From assembly GCA_026389845.1 (NCBI GenBank), contig JAPLHB010000105.1:1-64000 (forward strand): DNA of 64,000 nt, in the 5' to 3' direction. Shown here in pieces: positions 34,002-43,088 of the stretch. Each line of letters begins with the position of its first letter. Position 1 is the first letter of the stretch. The translations under genes and the position numbers were made by a program. The notes below the pieces were generated by a model that ran no database searches, was not told the DNA's origin, and was given only the letters and a program-made list of their open reading frames with translations. This DNA comes from Chloroflexota bacterium (GTDB lineage Bacteria > Chloroflexota > Anaerolineae > CG2-30-64-16).

Positions 34002-35249
34002 ATGACCCAACGATCCCTGGTTCCCGGCTTTCGGATGCCGTCTACCTTCACCGCGCTGCGCTATCCCAACTACCGCCGTTGGTTTATCGGCCAGGCCCTG
34101 TCACTGATGGGTACCTGGATGCAGTCGGTGGCCCAGGGCTGGCTGGTTTACGCGTTGACTGGCTCCAAGCTGGCGCTGGGCCTGATCTCCTTTGCTGGTT
34201 CGATCCCGACCCTGTTTCTGATGCTGCCGGCCGGCGTGGTGGCTGACCGCGTGTCGCGGCGCAAGCTGATGATGGTCACGCAGACCAGCATGATGCTCTT
34301 TGCCTTCGCCCTCGCCGCGCTGGCCGCGGCCAACGTCTTGCAGGTCTGGCACATCGCGGTGTTGGCCTTCCTCGGCGGCGTTGCCAACTCGTTCGACGCG
34401 CCTGCCCGCCTGGCGCTGGCGGTCGAGATGGTGGAGGACCGTCGCGATCTGCAAAACGCCATCGCGCTCAACTCCACCATGTTCAACTTGGCGCGCATCG
34501 TCGGCCCGGCCATCGGCGGTGTCGTGTTGGCCGGGCTGGGCGCGACCTGGTGTTTTGCACTCAACGGCCTGAGCTTCGTGGCCGTGCTAATTGCCCTCTT
34601 CGGCATGCGCTTGAACGACACCATGCGGCCGGCCGGCAAGGAGCCGATGGGCCAGCAGATTAAGATCGGCCTGCGCTACGTGTGGGATCACAGGGCGGTG
34701 CGCACCCTCATGTTCCTCGTGGGGATGACTTCGCTGTTCGGCTTTTCCTACTCGGTGCTGATGCCGGCCTATGCCGTGGACATCCTCAACGTCGGCGAAG
34801 CGGGGCTGGGCGGGCTGAACGCGGCCGTGGGCATCGGCGCGCTGGCCGGCTCGCTGGTGGTCGCGTCCCTCACGCGGTCGCGGCGCAAGGGGATCCAACT
34901 GACTATCGGCAGCCTGCTCTTTCCGGCCGCGGTCATCGTCTTTGCGTTTTCGCGCTCTTTCTCGGTCTCGCTGGCATTCCTGGCCGTCATTGGCTTCGCA
35001 TTCATCAGCCAGAACGCTACCAGCAACACCCTGATCCAGGCCATCGTGCCCGACGAGCTACGCGGTCGGGTAATGAGCGTCTATTCGTTCATGTTCTTCG
35101 GCGCGGCGCCCTTCGGCGCGCTGCTCGTCGGCGCATTGGCCCAGGCCCTTGGCCCCACGATGGCGGTTGCCATCTGTGCGGCCATCACCCTGGTCGCCGC
35201 ACTGCTGGTATTCCTGGGTGTGCCCGAAGTGCGCAGGCTTGAGATGTGA
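34002..35249 (+). CDS. MFS transporter, EntS/DUF894-type exporter
   Basis: A 415-residue protein with 12 membrane helices. AAAGGAACGG precedes the ATG. N-terminal FTALRYPNYRRWFIGQALSLMGTWMQSVAQGWLVY and the loop AGVVADRVSRRKLM are characteristic of the MFS_3/EntS group, which exports siderophores or drugs. TSNTLIQAIVPDELRGRVMSVYSFMFFG is also typical. Substrate unknown. It is followed by a GAACGAC repeat tract and recN. Confidence 0.9.
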   Translation: MTQRSLVPGFRMPSTFTALRYPNYRRWFIGQALSLMGTWMQSVAQGWLVYALTGSKLALGLISFAGSIPTLFLMLPAGVVADRVSRRKLMMVTQTSMMLFAFALAALAAANVLQVWHIAVLAFLGGVANSFDAPARLALAVEMVEDRRDLQNAIALNSTMFNLARIVGPAIGGVVLAGLGATWCFALNGLSFVAVLIALFGMRLNDTMRPAGKEPMGQQIKIGLRYVWDHRAVRTLMFLVGMTSLFGFSYSVLMPAYAVDILNVGEAGLGGLNAAVGIGALAGSLVVASLTRSRRKGIQLTIGSLLFPAAVIVFAFSRSFSVSLAFLAVIGFAFISQNATSNTLIQAIVPDELRGRVMSVYSFMFFGAAPFGALLVGALAQALGPTMAVAICAAITLVAALLVFLGVPEVRRLEM

Positions 35250-35312
35250 TGAACGACCGATGACGAACGACGAACGACGAACGACGAACGATGAACGACG
35301 AACTAACGTACC
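35247..35312. repeat. ACGAACGACGAACG repeat tract
   Basis: Imperfect tandem GACGAAC units (five or more) between the MFS gene and recN. The same sequence occurs inverted within recN (36853-36945) and the helicase gene (41164-41262). Confidence 0.85.
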
Positions 35313-35332
35313 AATGCACTAACGCACTAACC

Positions 35333-37171
35333 ATGCTAACCGAACTCCGCATCCGTGATCTGGCTATCATTGACCGGCTCGATCTGACTTTCGGGCCGGG
35401 GTTCAACGTGCTGACGGGCGAAACCGGCGCCGGCAAGTCCATCATCATTGACGCCGTCAACCTGCTGCTGGGCGATCGCGCCTCGACCGAGATCGTGCGC
35501 GCCGGCGCCGACCGCACCGAAGTCGAAGGCACGTTCCAACTCAGCCCGGCCGGCATCGAACGCTTGGCCCCCAGCCTGGCCGAGCACGGCCTGGAAGGGG
35601 ACGCGACCGACGTGCTCGTGCTGGCGCGCGAGGTGCGCGCGGGCGGCCGGTCGGTCGCGCGCGTCAACGGCCGGGCTGTCACCACCGCGCTGCTGGGCGA
35701 GATCGGCGGCCGGCTGGTGGACGTCCACGGCCAGGGCGAACACCTCTCGCTGCTGCACGAGCGCGAGCACGTGGGCCTGCTCGACCGCTATGCAGGGCTG
35801 GACGGCCAGACAGCCGAGGTCGCTGGACTGGTGCGCAGGCTGCGCCAGGTGCGTCGCGATCTGGAGGCGCTACGCCAGGACGAGCGCGAGCGCGCCCGGC
35901 GCATTGACCTGTTGGCCTACCAAGTGGAGGAAATCCGCTCGGCCCGGCTGAAGGAAGACGAAGAAGATGAGCTGGAAGCCGAGCGCCGTCGCCTGGCGAA
36001 CGCCGAGCAGTTGGCGCTGCTCAGTTCCGAAGCGTTGAGCGCGCTGCAAGAAAGCGACGGCGAGCGCATGGCTGCCTTGGCTGCCTTGGGCGCGGCCGAG
36101 CAGGCCCTCGGTCGCCTGGCGCGCATTGACCCGACGGCCGCAGCGTTGGTCGAACAGGTCGGCGAAGCGCTGGCCGTAGCCGACGACCTGGCCCGCGAGC
36201 TGGGTCGCTATCGCGACGAGATCGAATTCAACCCGAAGCGACTGGAACAGGTGGAGGACCGGCTGGCGTTGATCCACGGCCTCCAGCGCAAATACGGCGA
36301 CACCGTGACCGAGGTGGTGGCCTACGCCGACCGCGCCGCGGCCGAGCTGGAAACGATCACCCACGCCGGGGAGCGCATCGCCGAGCTGGAGGCTGAAGAA
36401 ATGCGCTTGCTGGCCGAGGTCGGCCGGCTGGGCGCCGCTCTGTCTGCGGCGCGGCGAGTGGCCGGCGAGCGCATGGCCCGCGCCATCGAGACCGAGCTGG
36501 CCGATTTGCAGATGGCCCGTGCCCGCTTCGCCGTGCAGATCGCGTGGACGCCCGATCCCGCCGGCGCATTCGTGGCCGCTGACGATGCAAAGCTCGCGGG
36601 TGAACAGGGGGGGCGCTACGCCTTCGACAATCATGGTCTCGACGCGGTCGCCTTCCTCGTCTCCGCAAACCCCGGCGAGCCGCTGCGCCCGCTGGTGAAG
36701 GTCGCTTCCGGCGGCGAAACCTCGCGGCTGATGCTGGCTCTCAAGACCGTCCTTGGCCGCGCCGACGAGACCCCGACGCTGATTTTCGACGAGATTGACC
36801 AGGGGATCGGCGGACGGGTGGGTGGGACAGTGGGGCGAAAGTTGTGGGGATTGACGGTGGACGACAGACGAACGACGAACGACGAAGGACGCACCGCGAC
36901 GGCTGTTGGTCTTTCGTCATTGGTCGTTGGTCACGCTGTTCACCAGGTTCTCTGCATTACTCACCTGCCGCAGTTGGCTGCCTATGGCGACCTGCACTAT
37001 CACGTCACCAAACGCATCGAGGGTGGGCGCACCCTTACCGCCGTGATGCCGTTGACCGGCGAGGCGCGCGTGGCCGAACTGGCGCGCATGATGGGCGCGG
37101 ATTCGGAGATGGGGCGGGGCAGCGCGGCGGAGATGGTGGCGGAGGTGGAGGACGTGAAGCGTAATGCGTGA
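35333..37171 (+). CDS. recN: DNA repair protein RecN with repeat-derived insertion
   Basis: A 612-residue SMC-like ATPase. I chose the ATG at 35333 because the family N-terminus MLTELRIRDLAII begins there; the 14 upstream codons come from the repeat tract. Walker A GETGAGKS (about residues 29-36), QGEHLSLL, two coiled-coil arms (about 150-370), signature VASGGETSRLMLALK and Walker B PTLIFDEIDQGIGG. About 30 residues (507-538; VDDRRTTNDEGRTATAVG...) interrupt the region between GRKLW and HQVLCITHLPQ; they come from the ACGACGAAC repeat family. RecN holds DNA together during double-strand break repair. The frame is intact. Confidence 0.95.
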   Translation: MLTELRIRDLAIIDRLDLTFGPGFNVLTGETGAGKSIIIDAVNLLLGDRASTEIVRAGADRTEVEGTFQLSPAGIERLAPSLAEHGLEGDATDVLVLAREVRAGGRSVARVNGRAVTTALLGEIGGRLVDVHGQGEHLSLLHEREHVGLLDRYAGLDGQTAEVAGLVRRLRQVRRDLEALRQDERERARRIDLLAYQVEEIRSARLKEDEEDELEAERRRLANAEQLALLSSEALSALQESDGERMAALAALGAAEQALGRLARIDPTAAALVEQVGEALAVADDLARELGRYRDEIEFNPKRLEQVEDRLALIHGLQRKYGDTVTEVVAYADRAAAELETITHAGERIAELEAEEMRLLAEVGRLGAALSAARRVAGERMARAIETELADLQMARARFAVQIAWTPDPAGAFVAADDAKLAGEQGGRYAFDNHGLDAVAFLVSANPGEPLRPLVKVASGGETSRLMLALKTVLGRADETPTLIFDEIDQGIGGRVGGTVGRKLWGLTVDDRRTTNDEGRTATAVGLSSLVVGHAVHQVLCITHLPQLAAYGDLHYHVTKRIEGGRTLTAVMPLTGEARVAELARMMGADSEMGRGSAAEMVAEVEDVKRNA

Positions 37172-37200
37172 AGCGCAGGAGATCTACCCCTTAAATGCAC

Positions 37201-37229
37201 GATTCCCCGGTCCACCCAACCGGGGAATC
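37201..37229 (+). terminator. hairpin downstream of recN
   Basis: GATTCCCCGGT (37201-37211) pairs perfectly with ACCGGGGAATC (37219-37229), loop 7 nt, without a clear T run. Confidence 0.6.
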
Positions 37230-37401
37230 GCACTTGCTGTTTGGAGGAGGAATCTGCGCCAGGGGTTGAGTTGTCCCGTACCCGTACCCTTGATGCATTG
37301 ACATCATGCCACGACAACATTAATGCCAGATTAGAATGGGTTAAGCGGTAGCTCAGAGTTTGACGAAAATTTCTCACCACTATTTCTTTCAGGAGGCAAC
37401 C

Positions 37402-38619
37402 ATGTCCAAGCTACTTCGACTCGTGCTGTTACTCGTATTGCTGGCCGGCAGTGGCATCGCCGCCCGCCCAGCCCAGGCCGCGCCGCCCACCGGCTGCCAG
37501 ACCGGCGTCTTTGCGGACACGGGCGCGCTGTGGATGATCTGCATTCCGAAAATCTGGAACGGCTCGTTGGTGGTCTACGCCCACGGCTACACCGCGTACA
37601 ACGAGCCGCTTGACTTCCAGCACCTGGAACTACCCGACGGGACGTATCTGCCCGACGTCATCACGAGCCTCGGCTTCGCGTTCACCACCACCAGCTATCG
37701 GGCGAACGGCCTGGTGGCCCTGGATGCCGTCGAGGATATCGCCCAGTTGACCCAGTTTTTCCCGACTTACGCCGGCCGGGCGCCGCGCTACACCTACGTG
37801 AGCGGTGTTTCGGAGGGCGGGCTGGTGACGACGTTATCCATCGAGCGCCATCCTGAGCTTTACAGCGGCGGGCTGGCGACCTGCGGTCCCATCGGTGACT
37901 TCAAGCGCCAGATGGACTACATGGCCGACTATCGCACTCTGTTCGACTACTTCTTCCCCGGCGTCCTGCCGGGCAGCCCGGTCAGCATTCCCCAGGACGC
38001 GATTGACAACTGGGACGCAGTCTACGAGCCGGCTGTCGAAGCAGCGGTAGCAGGCGACACGACCGCTGCCAAGCAGTTGATCCGCACCGCGAAGGCGGCG
38101 ATTGACCCGGCCGTGCCGGACACGCTGGTCACCACCAGCACCGACGTCCTGTGGTACAACGTCTATGCGACCAACGACGCGGTGACCAAGCTGGGCGGCA
38201 ATCCCTACGGCAACAAGGGGAAGTGGTACTGGGGATCGAGCAACGACGTGAAGCTGAACCGGAACGTGCAGCGCTTTACGGCCGATCAGGCCGCGCTCGA
38301 TGCCCTGGCGAACTACCAGACCTCCGGCAGCCTGACCAAACCGCTCGTCACCCTCCACACGACCGGCGACGACGTGGTGCCGTATTGGCACGAGGCGCTC
38401 TACCAGCAAAAGGCGGGCGCTTATGACTCCGGTCAACTGACCCAGATTCCAGTCTTCAGCTACGGGCACTGCAACTTTACCACCGGCCAGGCGCTGGCCG
38501 CGTTCGGCATCCTCGTCCTCAAGGTGACCGGCAGCCAGCCGGCTGGCCTGCCGATGTACTTCAGCCCCGAGCAGGTGCAGGCTGACGCAGCGCGGGCGCA
38601 GGCGGAGTACGGACAGTAA
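37402..38619 (+). CDS. secreted alpha/beta hydrolase
   Basis: A 405-residue protein with a signal peptide (1-26, ending AAPAQA-like). CAGGAGG lies 5 nt before the ATG; an in-frame start 14 codons upstream has none. Fold motifs: VVYAHGYTAYNE (oxyanion loop), nucleophile S137 in GVSEGG, acidic residue in TTGDDVVPYWHE and His in YGHCNFT, a complete Ser-Asp-His set. Cys pair near residues 32 and 47 could be disulphide bonded. Likely an extracellular esterase or peptidase of the S9/tannase-like type; substrate not predictable. Confidence 0.82.
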   Translation: MSKLLRLVLLLVLLAGSGIAARPAQAAPPTGCQTGVFADTGALWMICIPKIWNGSLVVYAHGYTAYNEPLDFQHLELPDGTYLPDVITSLGFAFTTTSYRANGLVALDAVEDIAQLTQFFPTYAGRAPRYTYVSGVSEGGLVTTLSIERHPELYSGGLATCGPIGDFKRQMDYMADYRTLFDYFFPGVLPGSPVSIPQDAIDNWDAVYEPAVEAAVAGDTTAAKQLIRTAKAAIDPAVPDTLVTTSTDVLWYNVYATNDAVTKLGGNPYGNKGKWYWGSSNDVKLNRNVQRFTADQAALDALANYQTSGSLTKPLVTLHTTGDDVVPYWHEALYQQKAGAYDSGQLTQIPVFSYGHCNFTTGQALAAFGILVLKVTGSQPAGLPMYFSPEQVQADAARAQAEYGQ

Positions 38620-38637
38620 CACGCCTTTGGGAAAAAG

Positions 38638-38778
38638 GCAGTACCGCAAAACTCGCTTTTGTCACCCCTTCGTTGCACTCAGGGCAGGCTCTGAGCGGGT
38701 TGGTCCCGTGAGGTCCGGCACGGCGAGATTCCAGCGAAGGGTCTCGTTGCGACACCGGATTCTTCGCTGGACGCTCGA
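38638..38778. mobile_element. family A element overlapping a gene end
   Basis: Starts GCAGTACCGCAAAACTCGCT at 38638 and ends near GGATTCTTCGCTGGACGCTCG. No target duplication found. The right part supplies the last codons of the minus-strand lipoprotein gene. Confidence 0.75.
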
Positions 38779-39368
38779 TAGGCGATGACGCGTACCGTCA
38801 TGTCCAGATACGTGTTGCCGCGCAGCCGGCCCGTCCAGACGATCGAATCCCCCATCTTGCGATACGGATAACCGCTGACGCCGCCCAGTTGCGCGCCGTC
38901 GTTGGCCTTGTCCTGGTAGGTGATCAGCGTACCGGGAATCATCGCGCCGCGCTTGACGTTATAGGTCACGGCCACCTTGTAACTGTAGAGCGGCTTATCG
39001 GGGAACTGCGCCGACGCCGGCTCGACGTTGTGCACCGCGATCTTCACCGTGCCCACGGTCTGTAGCCGTTGCTGGTTGATCAGCAGGACGCGTTGGGTCA
39101 GCGCCACGTCCACGCCTGTGACCGGCGTGCCTTTCCAATCCAGCGAATCGCCGGCCTTCTTGAGCGCCTGTTGCCCGCCGATGGTCACTTCGGCCCCGCG
39201 GTCGCTGTAGGCCACATAGCGGATGTCGGTGCCGGGCATCGCCTCGCCCATCGCGATAGACTGCTCGGCCGGACCGTTGTACTCCAGGATCGGCCCGCCC
39301 CCGGCGCCAGGCAGACAACCTGTCAGGGTCAACAAGACGATGAAAACCGCCGCAAATGATTTTAGCAC
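38679..39368 (-). CDS. lipoprotein with repeat-derived C-terminus
   Basis: A 229-residue lipoprotein. The GTG at 39368 is chosen: GAGGAGG lies 5 nt upstream and translation gives MLKSFAAVFIVLLTLTGC with a lipobox. The mature part is beta-rich, with two related halves (VEVTIGGQQALKKAGDSLDWKG / GVSGYPYRKMGDSIVWTGRL and LLINQQRL / TYLDMTVRVIAY). Family not recognised. The last about 28 residues (ASSEESGVATRPFAGISPCR...) are encoded by the family A element, so the original stop has been replaced. Confidence 0.7.
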   Translation of the reverse strand: MLKSFAAVFIVLLTLTGCLPGAGGGPILEYNGPAEQSIAMGEAMPGTDIRYVAYSDRGAEVTIGGQQALKKAGDSLDWKGTPVTGVDVALTQRVLLINQQRLQTVGTVKIAVHNVEPASAQFPDKPLYSYKVAVTYNVKRGAMIPGTLITYQDKANDGAQLGGVSGYPYRKMGDSIVWTGRLRGNTYLDMTVRVIAYRASSEESGVATRPFAGISPCRTSRDQPAQSLP

Positions 39369-39485
39369 GTGACCTCCTCTTCTAACTGCCTGACTCAAAA
39401 ATCTCAAACTACCTCCAATACGTTCAAGACCCCGCTGAGTTCCCCTGAGTTCCTCCAAGTTCCCCCAAACTCCTCCGAATTCCCG

Positions 39486-41912
39486 TCATTTCCTCCCCAG
39501 CAGTTCCCTCAGAATCACCGTCGCCGCCTTCTTGTCCAATGGCTCGTTGAAGTTGCCGCACTTCGGGCTTTGTACGCAGCTCGGACAGCCGCTCGGACAG
39601 GGACACTTTTCGATCACGTCCAGCGTGGCCGACCACAGCTCCGGCAGGAGATCGAACCCCTTCTCTGCGATGCCTACGCCGCCGGGAAAGCCGTCGTAGA
39701 TGAAGACCTGCGCCGCGTCGGTGTCGGGGTGGTTCGGAGTGCTCAGCCCGCCGATGTCCCACCGGTCGCACATGGCGAAGAGCGGCAGGATGCCGATGGC
39801 CGCGTGCTCGACTGCATGGATGCCGCCAAGGAAATCCAGCCCGCGGCGGGCCAGCTCGTAGGGCGCGCCCTCCGGCAGGTCCCACCAAAGCGCGACCGTC
39901 TCGAACTCGGTCATCGGCATCTCCAGCGGCGTGTCGTCGAGTACCGCTTCGCTGAATTGCTGTAGCCGCCGATAGCCGATCACCTGGCTGCGGACCCGCA
40001 CCCGGCCCAGGTAGGCGTGCGCCGTGGGCAGCTCGCGGTGGCGGAGCGAGCGGACGATCCGCACGTCGTTCAGCTCGCGCGGTTGGGTATAATAGTCGGC
40101 CGTCACGGGCGTGACAATGGCGTGGCGCAGGGCCGGGTTGTATTCGGTGACCTGGTACGATTCGCCCTGGTGCAGGTAGATCGCGCCCGGATGGACGCGG
40201 AAGGGCGCGGTGGTGGCGCTGATCTCCTCGATCATCCGAAAGGTGTTCGACGCATCGAGGATCGCGAAGCGTGCACCTTCGGCGTCCCGCAGGCTCACGT
40301 CCTGGGCCGGGTAGTCGCCGCGGGTGTAGACCCAGCGGTCGCCGGTGAAACGCAGCAGGCCGTTATTTTCCAGCGCGACCATTGCGTCCACGAAGCCGGG
40401 GCCGAAGAGCGCCTCGTCGTCGGCCAGACCTTCGAGGTCTCGTAGACCTTGAAGGTCTTCATCGGATACCCGCAGCGGGGCCTCGTGCGCCGCGCACGGC
40501 AGATGGCGGTAAAGGATGTAAACGTTGTCGGGGTCGAGCAGCGCGTTCTCGTGCGGTTTGCCGAGCAGCTCGGGGCCGTGGCGCATGTAGTATTGATCCA
40601 GTGGGTTGTCCAGCCCGATCAGCACGGCCAGCGATGGGTCTTCCCCGCGGCCGGCGCGGCCCGCCTGCTGCCACAGGCTGGCGACGGTACCCGGAAAGCC
40701 CACCAGCACCGCCGCGTCCAGCCCGCCCACGTCAATTCCTAGCTCCAGCGCGCTCGTGGCCGTCACCCCGATCAGCTTGCCGCCGAACAGGTCGCGCTCG
40801 ATCCGCCGGCGGTCTTCGGCCAGGTAGCCGGCGCGGTAGGCGGCGACCCGGTTGACCAGATCGGGCGCGGTTTTCCGGAGTTGGTCGCGGGCATAGCGCA
40901 GCAGCAGCTCCGCGATCACGCGGGCGCGGGTGAACGCGATGGTGCGCACCCCCGCGCTCACCAGCCCCGTGAACAGATCGCTGGCCTCGCCGTTGGCGCT
41001 GCGGCGGGCCGTTCGGGCGCGATCCACAAACGGCGGGTTCCACAGGGCGAACGTGCGCGGCCCGGTTGGCGAACCGTCGTCGCTGACGACGGTCGCGGCC
41101 AGGCCGGTGAGCAGCTCGAAATGCTCGGCGGGGTTGGCGATGGTGGCCGAGGTGGCGATGAAGACGGGGGACGACGGACGACGGACGACGAACGACGGAC
41201 CACCGGAGACGCCGCGTTGCACGTCTTCGTCTTTGGTCGTTCGTCCTTCGTCCGCCCGATACACCGCGCACACCCGCCGCAATCGTCGCAGCACGCACGC
41301 CACCTGCGACCCGAAGACGCCGCGGTAGGAGTGCGCCTCGTCAATGACGACGTATTTCAGATGGCGGAAGAACTCGGCCCAGAGAGGGTGGTTGGGCAGG
41401 ATGCCGGTGTGCAGCATATCGGGATTGGTCAACAGCACGCGGGCGGTCTTGCGGATGCGACCGCGGGCGGCCTGGGGGGTGTCACCGTCGTAGGTGGCGG
41501 CCTGCGGGTTGACGAGACCGTCCCCCGCGCCCGCGATCAGCGCCCGCCACTTGCCTAGTTGATCCTGCGCCAGCGCCTTCGTCGGGTAGAGGTAGAGCGC
41601 CCGCGCCAGCGGATCGCGTGCCAGCGCCTCCAGCACCGGCGCGTTGAAGCAGAGCGTCTTGCCGCTGGCCGTCGAGGTGGCGACCACCACGTTCTGCCCG
41701 GCCAGCGCAGCGTTGATCGCCTCAGCCTGGTGCGTGTAGAGCCGCTCCGCGCCGGCCGCGCGGAGCGCCTGTGTCACCGCGGGATGGAGCCGAAGGCGCA
41801 ACGATCCGTAGCGCGCTCGCCGGGCCGGCAGGGTCTGCACGTGCGCCAGTTGGCCGGCGTAGTCGCGGCGACGGCGGAGGTCGTCCAGGAAGGTGGTGGG
41901 GTTGAAAGGCAT
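39486..41912 (-). CDS. mrfA: DEAD/DEAH helicase with DUF1998-type zinc module, MrfA-like
   Basis: An 808-residue SF2 helicase. Walker A TSTASGKT (about residue 75), DEAH in YVVIDEAHSYRG (about 190), SAT motif, YRAGYLAEDRRRIERDLFGGKLIGVTATSALELGIDVGGLDAAVLVG and QQAGRAGRG in the second RecA domain, then a DUF1998-like region ending in four cysteines (CPCPSGCPSC, about residues 770-780, plus a nearby SPKCGNF). MrfA-type enzymes act in mitomycin C lesion excision. An extra about 30 residues (217-249, GRTTKDEDVQRG...) from the ACGACGAAC repeat lie just before the SAT motif. Start ATG at 41912 preferred over a TTG 15 nt upstream. Confidence 0.88.
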   Translation of the reverse strand: MPFNPTTFLDDLRRRRDYAGQLAHVQTLPARRARYGSLRLRLHPAVTQALRAAGAERLYTHQAEAINAALAGQNVVVATSTASGKTLCFNAPVLEALARDPLARALYLYPTKALAQDQLGKWRALIAGAGDGLVNPQAATYDGDTPQAARGRIRKTARVLLTNPDMLHTGILPNHPLWAEFFRHLKYVVIDEAHSYRGVFGSQVACVLRRLRRVCAVYRADEGRTTKDEDVQRGVSGGPSFVVRRPSSPVFIATSATIANPAEHFELLTGLAATVVSDDGSPTGPRTFALWNPPFVDRARTARRSANGEASDLFTGLVSAGVRTIAFTRARVIAELLLRYARDQLRKTAPDLVNRVAAYRAGYLAEDRRRIERDLFGGKLIGVTATSALELGIDVGGLDAAVLVGFPGTVASLWQQAGRAGRGEDPSLAVLIGLDNPLDQYYMRHGPELLGKPHENALLDPDNVYILYRHLPCAAHEAPLRVSDEDLQGLRDLEGLADDEALFGPGFVDAMVALENNGLLRFTGDRWVYTRGDYPAQDVSLRDAEGARFAILDASNTFRMIEEISATTAPFRVHPGAIYLHQGESYQVTEYNPALRHAIVTPVTADYYTQPRELNDVRIVRSLRHRELPTAHAYLGRVRVRSQVIGYRRLQQFSEAVLDDTPLEMPMTEFETVALWWDLPEGAPYELARRGLDFLGGIHAVEHAAIGILPLFAMCDRWDIGGLSTPNHPDTDAAQVFIYDGFPGGVGIAEKGFDLLPELWSATLDVIEKCPCPSGCPSCVQSPKCGNFNEPLDKKAATVILRELLGRK

Positions 41913-41944
41913 GACAGCCAATCGCAACGACAGAAATCTACTGG

Positions 41945-42631
41945 CTACCCGCCAGACCGGCCGCCTGTCACCTGGGACATCAGGGACAAAGCCATCTCTT
42001 GAAATTGCCGTTTGAGCACTACTGCATCAAATGGCTTCAGCATTTTTACCGGCCAACGTTCGGCTTCGTCTGGAAAATCAGCAGCTCGGTTCAGCGCCAC
42101 CGCAAACCAGTAGAGGTCGAAGCCAGGATCTTTTTCAGCAGCCAACGCCAACAAGGGATCGAGCGGCTCCTGCTGAAGGATGAAGTAGAGATCAATCGCA
42201 TCGCGGGGTTCAGCACGGCCATAGTAGGCCAGGAGCTTATCCACCTTGAGATCATCGAAGTCATTGACCAGAGTGCCGCTCTCGGTTAACAATGGCGCAC
42301 CGAAGCGAAATGGCGACTCCAAAGCCAGATCCACCTTGAGCCTGCTGTCTCCCTGAGCCAGCAGGAACTCCACAAACGTAGCGAACCTCCGTCTTACGGA
42401 GACGTGCAGACCGTGACGCGGCCCAGCAGCCTCGATCTGATACGAGACGGGGATAATCAGCGCCTCCTGGGACGTGAAGATGTCCAGATCATACGATAGC
42501 CGGTGTCCCAAGTAGTATTCAGCCAGGGCCGTTCCTCCGACCAGGCAGAATTGCGCTTGATCTGGGAGTTCGGCGAAGGCCGACAGGAAGGTTTTCTGGA
42601 TAGGAGTCAGCAGCCCGTTACCCTGCAACAC
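41945..42631 (-). CDS. AbiEii-type nucleotidyltransferase, putative toxin
   Basis: A 228-residue protein. The GTG at 42631 is chosen because TTGGAGG lies 6 nt upstream. Nucleotidyltransferase core: LVGGTALAEYYLGHRLSYDLDIF (GG-T then S-x-DxD), followed by KVDLALESPFRF (third acidic residue) and FDDLKVDKLLAYYGRAEPRDAIDLYFIL. The pattern is that of AbiEii/MenT-like enzymes, which modify tRNA or other targets and act as toxins in bacteria-phage conflict. It overlaps the preceding small gene by 14 bp, the arrangement of a toxin with its partner. Confidence 0.82.
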   Translation of the reverse strand: MLQGNGLLTPIQKTFLSAFAELPDQAQFCLVGGTALAEYYLGHRLSYDLDIFTSQEALIIPVSYQIEAAGPRHGLHVSVRRRFATFVEFLLAQGDSRLKVDLALESPFRFGAPLLTESGTLVNDFDDLKVDKLLAYYGRAEPRDAIDLYFILQQEPLDPLLALAAEKDPGFDLYWFAVALNRAADFPDEAERWPVKMLKPFDAVVLKRQFQEMALSLMSQVTGGRSGG

Positions 42632-42848
42632 TGCGCACCTCCAAGAAGCGACTCCACAGGCGATAAAGATGGGGCGGCAAGTTGAGGTCATCCAACAGAT
42701 GAGTAACCTCGATCAGATCCAAAGCGCGAACGTCCTGTGCCCTCCCATGTAGCAGCACTTGGCGGATGTACCACTTGCGCTGGAAAGGGTCGGCCAGGTC
42801 GAGTGTATCAGTGCTCCAGACGATGTGGGGCGGAGGATGAAGCAGCAT
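42618..42848 (-). CDS. small DUF6922-like partner of the nucleotidyltransferase
   Basis: A 76-residue protein starting MLLHPPPHIVWSTDTLDLAD, with GAGGAG 11 nt before the ATG. The pattern (W-x-D-T-x-x-L-D, then KWYIRQVLLHGRAQDVRALDL and LPPHLYRLWSRFLEVR) resembles the small DUF6922-type proteins that sit upstream of AbiEii-like nucleotidyltransferases and are thought to be antitoxin components. The ATG is 1 nt after the previous stop codon and its 3' end overlaps the toxin start. Confidence 0.7.
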   Translation of the reverse strand: MLLHPPPHIVWSTDTLDLADPFQRKWYIRQVLLHGRAQDVRALDLIEVTHLLDDLNLPPHLYRLWSRFLEVRSVAG

Positions 42849-42849
42849 C

Positions 42850-43062
42850 TTAACAGCGCTCCTCGATGATGGCCCGCGACAGTGGTTCACCTGCGACTTG
42901 AATCGGAGCACGATTGTCAGTCGAAGCGACCAGATACGGGGTCTTGACTTCCCTCAGCAAGCCGATTTTTAGCAGCCTTTTCTTGAACAGGTCTTCGCGC
43001 TCGACGGGTTTGGGCTGCGCGAGTTTGGACGAAGGCAATCGTACTTCTGTCTCAATCTGCAT
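42850..43062 (-). CDS. small antitoxin-like protein
   Basis: A 70-residue protein, MQIETEVRLPSSKLAQPKPV then REDLFKKRLLKIGLL and, at the end, PIQVAGEPLSRAIIEERC. The IIEER ending is shared by small bacterial addiction-module proteins I remember, but I cannot name the family. It precedes the DUF6922-like gene by 1 bp and follows the DUF2283 gene by 26 bp, so the four form one minus-strand unit. Confidence 0.6.
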   Translation of the reverse strand: MQIETEVRLPSSKLAQPKPVEREDLFKKRLLKIGLLREVKTPYLVASTDNRAPIQVAGEPLSRAIIEERC

Positions 43063-43088
43063 GGTCTGTACCCTTCAGCAATGGAGGC

